Source: Neurospora tetraspora (Eukaryota > Ascomycota > Sordariomycetes > Sordariales > Sordariaceae). From it: 64,000 bases of DNA. The stretch lies in assembly GCF_033439725.1 (NCBI RefSeq), contig NW_026944384.1:4340001-4404000 (forward strand). The letters are read 5' to 3'. Of this stretch, positions 58,901-64,000 are shown piece after piece. Made by a program: the position numbers and the translations under genes. The notes beneath the pieces were generated by a model. That model saw only the letters and a program-made list of their open reading frames with translations, did not search any database and was not told where the DNA came from. How positions within the stretch are numbered: position 1 is the first letter of the stretch; every line of letters starts with the position of its first letter.

Positions 58901-61420
58901 GGACCGTTTTGCTCGACTCATTTTGGACTATATCCCTAAGTTGATCCATAACGACTGATCGAATGTGTAGCCCGGTCTATCAGTGTGTACTACCGCCATG
59001 CTCGGTCAATGTGTGCCCCGCCACCTTCATGTCAATCTTAACATCTTCGGTTGACTCAAATGACCGCTGGAATTTACCATAGAGCGGGTAATAGACCTTC
59101 TGAGCCAGTCAAACGTTCCCATCAGAACGAAGATGGCATTCCTTAGTACGCCTCACGCCCTTTGCCCTCGGGGAAGAAGCCTGGATGACCCGGCCGGGCA
59201 ACTACCGAGGGGGCATCCGTGGGGTATGAACACTTTGCCTTGGTGTAGAGTCATCAACGGCGTTTTAGACCTTGGGGGTCGCGAAAGACGATCCTGTGCC
59301 GTCGAACTTGTGCGGCGTGTTCTTTGCTAGTAACACTTGGAGCCTTGGACCTCGGGGCATTCTGGCATGGCGTCCACGTTACCTTGGATGTCGGGAATCG
59401 AGTGTATCAAGAAACGGTCGTGCTGTCTCTGCACAACGTACCGATCATTGTCCGACCGAGGTATCGAATTCTGATTACCAGACTTCTATCGCAGCCGCGT
59501 TCCCGCGTCTATTTCCCGCAAGGAATCGTCTTTCTGGAGCCCTGGATTCCAGGGGCAAATGTCAGCCTCAGCCCACTGCTAATTGAGCCAGGGATCCTCC
59601 TTGTGGTGCCTTTTCTCCTTTAATGGTTCACTGTCGTGATAACAGGATGTCTTCTACCGATTACCGAGATCTGGGCGCAAAATGACCAAACAGAAAGAGT
59701 ATACCTTTCAACGCGACGCTGGGGTTGACGTCAACGTAAGCCCGGAGTGGTATACGTTGGCCAGTCCATTCTCATGGTGTGCAATTGGTGCCGAATCCGG
59801 AAGTAACAGCGGCGGTAAAATCGGGTAAGATTTACCTGCACTAGAAGCGAGGATGCTAACAAAACACAGCAGATTGAGGTATCATAGGCGGTAATCCGCA
59901 AACCAAGCCACATATGCAGCGGACAATTGTTGAGTGGTGGGTTTTAGTGGTCGTGACCTCTGACCTCAGGCTTCCATACGATATGTACCTTGGAAAAGAA
60001 CTGTTAGTCATACCGGCTCGGTGATAGACAGGAGTTTCCAAAATTCGGCGAAAATGCTCAATTGAGCCCTATGTTGCTTCAGTCCCTTGCGGATAAAGGT
60101 CTTCATCAATACTCGGTTGAGAGATGTATCCTTCCCTTCATGTTGTCGCAGGTTCGCAAACCCCGAAGGTGCAGTCCGTCGGTAGGATACCGTTACGATA
60201 CCTTAGCTCTTAGGCACCTGTAATCGTAGGGTAAAGCCACCGTTTCCCCTGGCCAGTCGAGAGAGGCTGCATTTTCCAGCCTCAGAGGCATGCCTTTTCT
60301 TGGAACGGGTGTTGCTGCAGTGTGGTCTTTTTTGGGAGACAGTCCCCTGGACAACAGCCCGTGGAGGTAACATTGCCCACGGGGGCCCTTGCCCTTGCCC
60401 TATACCTTACTTGCTGTCCCCTGTCCGCTCGTTGTTAGGTACCCAAATTACGGGCAGGTACGTGTAAGATACAGAACTCCCGCGGAAACGGTTTCCACCC
60501 TACCGTGCACTGGTTCCACCCTTGTCCGTAATCAATGCAACCTCGATCCCGGCGAAGCTCTTCGACTTTCCTTTCATTCTCATTGGGACTCTGTCCATCT
60601 GTCCCTGCTTCAACCTCCAAACACCATTACCTTCCGTCTGCGGCTGCGCCTTCAACGCTCAGGATCTAAACCCAGAGATCCAATGGCTGTCTGTGCCCTC
60701 TCCCAGCTCTCAGGCACACCCCACCTTCGTTCGCACTAGCTTCGACACCCGTTACCGCGCTGCCCGTCATGTACGGAGCCAGGTACGGAGACGGAGCCCA
60801 GGTGCAAGGTACCTTACCCCCAACCCGGTACCGTTGTCACCTCAGGTTGTCACCAAGTAGACGACCAAGTGCCGTCGAGGTGAGAACCTTCCACAGTCAC
60901 ATAGTCTCCCCGGCGGTCTCTGGCGTCATTGCTGCCTTCACGCCGCAGATGGCTCCCCAGTCACTTCTCTGTCCAGTACCGTTGACATGAAGAAGGCACA
61001 CTACATACCTTGCCAGGCTGCCAAAACATCAAGTGTTATAAGGCCGCCGGAATGCCCTCCTTCATGGTGTTGGTTGGCATGTTCGATATCAAACACCGTT
61101 TTCATTATATCATCAGTCAAGGCTTCGGTTCCTTAATCAACAGTCGCTTCCACTTTACTGTTTCCTCGAGTCTGCCTCTGTCTCTCAGTTATAGACTCCT
61201 TGCCTCACGGTATCTCGCCTATTTGGAACTTTGCAATCTCCACCTCTTCCGGCCTCGGCTCATACTCCCCGGTATATAAGTCAAGCCTCTTACTACAACA
61301 ACTACCTTGCCGCTACCAACCAACTGACTATCCACTATCTCGGCCGCGGCCCTGAGAACACACTCCCAACATCCATCAACCACAACAAAGCTCAGAAACA
61401 TCGGGAAAAGATTAGCAACC
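52962..61420. other. 8.5-kb gene-poor stretch
   Basis: I find no gene I can support. The left end should hold the 3' untranslated region of the kinase gene, with GGACGAACGGACG and CATCATCAT microsatellites at about 53,142-53,180 and 53,286-53,327. Frames at 55494-56072 (plus, 192 codons), 57884-58435 (minus, 183 codons) and 59324-59623 (plus, 99 codons) lack recognisable domains and splice into nothing coherent. Composition is ordinary, so the stretch is not RIP-damaged. An inverted repeat AGTACATAC/GTATGTACT sits at 54050-54072. A TATA-like box for the small gene lies at the right end. Confidence 0.5.
61273..61280 (+). promoter_or_regulatory. TATA-like box of the small Cys-rich protein gene
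   Basis: TATATAAG sits about 141-148 bp upstream of the start codon at 61421, at a position and with a match that support transcription of the small frame. Confidence 0.5.
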
Positions 61421-61657
61421 ATGTGCTATCAGGTGGTCGAACTTTACGCGGTGTGCAAGTGCCTCTACTACCAGCATGCCGTTGATCGGTGCGCGGCATA
61501 TGGGCAGCCCGGCCATCGTCCTCATAAGAAGGAGGTTTTGGTGGGACACTCTTGCGGCATTCACGCGGGCCGTAGCGGATATTCCTACGGCGCATCCGAC
61601 TCTGGCTACTCGTCAAGCCACTCACCCAAGTCCTCCTCCCGTGGCCATTACCGATGA
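61421..61657 (+). CDS. small conserved fungal Cys/His-rich protein
   Basis: A single exon of 78 residues. The N-terminal half (MCYQVVELYAVCKCLYYQHA, then VDRCAAYGQPGH) carries Cys at 2, 12, 14 and 24 with several His and Tyr. From memory it resembles a family of short ascomycete proteins of unknown function that open with MCYQV and share the C-x-C-x-Y-Y pattern; I could not check this. A further CGIH segment follows at about 46-49. The second half (about 50-78) is Ser/Gly/Tyr-rich and probably disordered. No signal peptide or membrane helix is seen. The cysteine spacing suggests metal binding, but this is not proven. Support for a real gene is the TATA-like box upstream, the A at position -3 of the start (AACCATGT) and the family-like start. 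Confidence 0.65.
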   Translation: MCYQVVELYAVCKCLYYQHAVDRCAAYGQPGHRPHKKEVLVGHSCGIHAGRSGYSYGASDSGYSSSHSPKSSSRGHYR

Positions 61658-64000
61658 GGAATCGTGTCTCTGGCACTGGGCTGCAGCTGTCCACGGCATC
61701 CACCCGTGCTCAAACACTTCGAATTTGCGGAATGGGTCTCATACATCTTTTCATTCGGAGGTGGATCAGCCGGTTTACCATCCCAGCTCTCTCTTCTCTT
61801 CCGGGTTCATCGTAGTCAGAGGTCTTTACCAGCGCCAAAAGACACTAGGTGACCCCTTGCTCGTCATAAGATCGACCGCCCCGTTTTTCAACCTGGAAGG
61901 ATGCAGCCAGCTCCCGAAAAATTAGCAAGTCCATTGTCGGAGACGGAAAAATTGGGCCTATGGCTCATTGAGCCAGTGAACTCCCTCCTACCGCAGGATC
62001 GCTCCCTCGGGTTTGGAATCATGTCGAAGACTCCCTTTCATATTCTGTCACTCGGTTCGAATATTTGTGCGGGATGTGGGAAGGCACGGCATGGACGATG
62101 GCTTCTGCATTGCGATCGAGCGGGCATAACGATAAATTGTACAACAACACACGACGACATCTTCAGACGACGGAACGGTTCACCTTGAGCTTCAGTTTTG
62201 CTCACGTTTCTTTTATTTACACTTCTTGTTTCACAACTCTCGATACCCCGAGGGCTAGGGTTGCATGGTTCGATGCATACGGGGTACGATACCAGGCGTT
62301 TTGGAATGTCAACTTTTGGTTTTGGGGTGGGAAAAGGGGTTCAGGTTTGTGTTTCTAGTTCAGATTTCTGTACTACATTCTTGCTTTCTTCAGTCTTCCT
62401 TTTCCAGTTGCAGTTTTCCTTCAGTTCAATTTCCATACATTGTGCTACCAGTGTCTCAATTTCATTTTTTGTCCTCATCTCTGCGCTGGAAGTAGCGATG
62501 GGACACAAATGGTTGGACCGGTCAAGGGACAGGATATGGTCAATGGGATAGCACTGCGTGCTTCATGGCCACGTTGCTCACAGCGAACGGCCCCTTGATG
62601 GATTTCCTTTTCTCCGGTTACGATATCTCAAGCTAGTCTGGTACTAGGCTTAGCTGCCCCTGGCAGGTTCCTATGGGGAGCTTTTTGGTGTTACTTGGTT
62701 AGAAGCATAGCAACAGCATTCAGGGTATAGACAGATAGATGTCACCACCTATTCATAGCAATATGATGCATCCGAAACCATTGAAAGTATTCGGGGACTT
62801 AACTTCATGATGCTGCAAGTGGTTGAAATTTCAAAATAGCGACAGTTGAAAGTTGTGTCCCAATACGGTATTCGCAGCTTGGCTGATGTTTACTCTCTCT
62901 CGTTACCGTGCCGTAAACATGACCCCTGCAAGTCGCCTGGTTGCTTCGTTCCCCTGCCGAGCACTTGCACCTTCGGGATCCGTATCGTAGCTTGTGGTCT
63001 TTCAGAGCCTCCCAAACTTATCGCCGGGACTAAGTTCATCGTGATTAGTCTACGAATTATCGATCATCATAACGGTCATCACTAATGTACACGATGGTAC
63101 GAGCTTGTTGGCGCTTCAATCAGACCAAGACAACCAACTGCGAAAAACGCCTTGCGCGCTTAGGCGCTTAATGTGAAGTTGCACGATGTCACACACAGAC
63201 AGCCGTCATTCGGTATTCGGATCGTCGAGTTAGTGTTTCGGTTGAACCAACTGATTTCTCTGATAATGATGTTGCCTGGGTCGTTGGTGGTTTCGGTATT
63301 CAAACGGCAACTGGTAAAAATAGGTACCTTTGTTAACAAAGGTACAGAGCCTGTGGCTTATACCTCGCCTGTTTAAGCTACAAGACCCACCAAAAAATTA
63401 GTTCCGCCAGTTAATCTTCCCGTTCAGTGGGGCTCACGGCTGCCAAGGAGAAATCTTGGGTCCGTTTCTGGGATGCCAAGCTTTTCATGGGTTGCGTTTT
63501 GGGAAAGTGGGAGACCAGTCTGGTGGGTCGTGGTGGGCAGTGGTGGGGCCCATAAATACCCCTCCTGTAAAACCTGTATTCTGATTGGATGATATCGGGC
63601 GCTTCCAACCCTTTTTCTGGAATCCAGGGGTCCCGAATTGGGATGATGTGATGCTGCGGGCAGGACACCCGACCGACACCCGATGAACACCACAACAACG
63701 ACCACACCCTCTCCGTTGTTCCCTAGCCCACACACACTTTTTTCTCACGTTGACATGCTCGACATGTTCCTGACCACGACACCAATCTTGAAATTCCATA
63801 CTTCCATACCACACAACACCACCATCCCAAACTGCCTTTTTGTCATCGTCAGATTGCGTGCGTGGCAGCCACATGGTCCCCATGCGCACCCCTTCAGATC
63901 CCATCCATCTGGAAGCTACCATGGCTGCACCACTGCACCGGGTTTACTAATGTTCTGGTGACAAACGCCGTCTTCGACGTGCCTTCTGCGGAACATCATC
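61658..64000. other. 2.3-kb right edge, no gene seen
   Basis: Frames here are short or overlap each other on both strands without resemblance. A perfect 22-bp palindrome with arms GTACCTTTGTT lies at 63324-63345. A gene beyond the window may have its promoter or 3' end in the last few hundred bases. Confidence 0.45.
63324..63345. repeat. perfect 22-bp palindrome
   Basis: The left arm GTACCTTTGTT is followed directly by its exact reverse complement AACAAAGGTAC with no spacer. No neighbouring gene explains it. Confidence 0.8.

Noticed and set aside
59324-59623. 99-codon plus-strand frame with hydrophobic C-terminus
   Set aside because: I considered the end of a glycoside hydrolase, but no diagnostic residues are present. 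It is left as an unexplained open frame.
1-64000. CRISPR arrays, bacterial operons, 5S rRNA genes and origins
   Set aside because: The DNA is eukaryotic. No regularly spaced repeats occur, and no 5S rRNA-like sequence was recognised on reading.

Overview
The window looks like chromosomal DNA of a filamentous ascomycete, most likely Neurospora or a close Sordariaceae relative. Genes have short introns (about 48-100 nt, with a few longer), CTAAC-like branch sites and YAG acceptors. A geranylgeranyl diphosphate synthase closely resembling Neurospora AL-3 and a CCG-6-like wall protein are present. One retroelement block is extremely AT-rich with CpA-to-TpA loss, the signature of repeat-induced point mutation (RIP). 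Intron boundaries and lengths were worked out by reading the sequence; no database search was run.

Layout. 1-19.1 kb: an intron-bearing tRNA-Ile, an acyl-CoA synthetase (ACSS3/PrpE type, minus), a ccg-6-like GPI protein (minus), a zeta-crystallin-type quinone oxidoreductase (plus), a dienelactone hydrolase-family protein (minus), the replication licensing factor CDT1 (plus) and the coactivator MBF1 (minus). 19,118-27,453: a RIP-damaged Ty1/copia-type LTR retrotransposon with a 5-bp target duplication, split by a second repeat-bounded insertion. 27.5-38 kb: a DUF1365 membrane protein, a GFA/CENP-V-type small enzyme, a cytochrome P450 relic, a GPI-anchored Ser/Thr-rich protein and a Cys-rich single-pass membrane protein. 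38-53 kb: al-3 (minus), the septation-initiation protein Cdc14 (plus), a Pex24-family peroxisomal membrane protein (minus) and a large DYRK kinase of Pom1 type (plus). 53-64 kb is gene-poor; the only gene I can support there is a 78-residue Cys-rich protein at 61.4 kb.

No metabolic cluster or operon-like unit is visible. Most genes are independent housekeeping or developmental genes. Themes that recur are light/clock outputs (al-3, ccg-6), the cell cycle and division (CDT1, Cdc14, Pom1-type kinase) and surface proteins (three secreted or membrane proteins). The most notable non-genic signals are the strand- and edge-patterned RIP in the retroelement block, an MCB-like cluster upstream of CDT1, paired CGATA motifs upstream of al-3, and the 8.5-kb gene-poor stretch.
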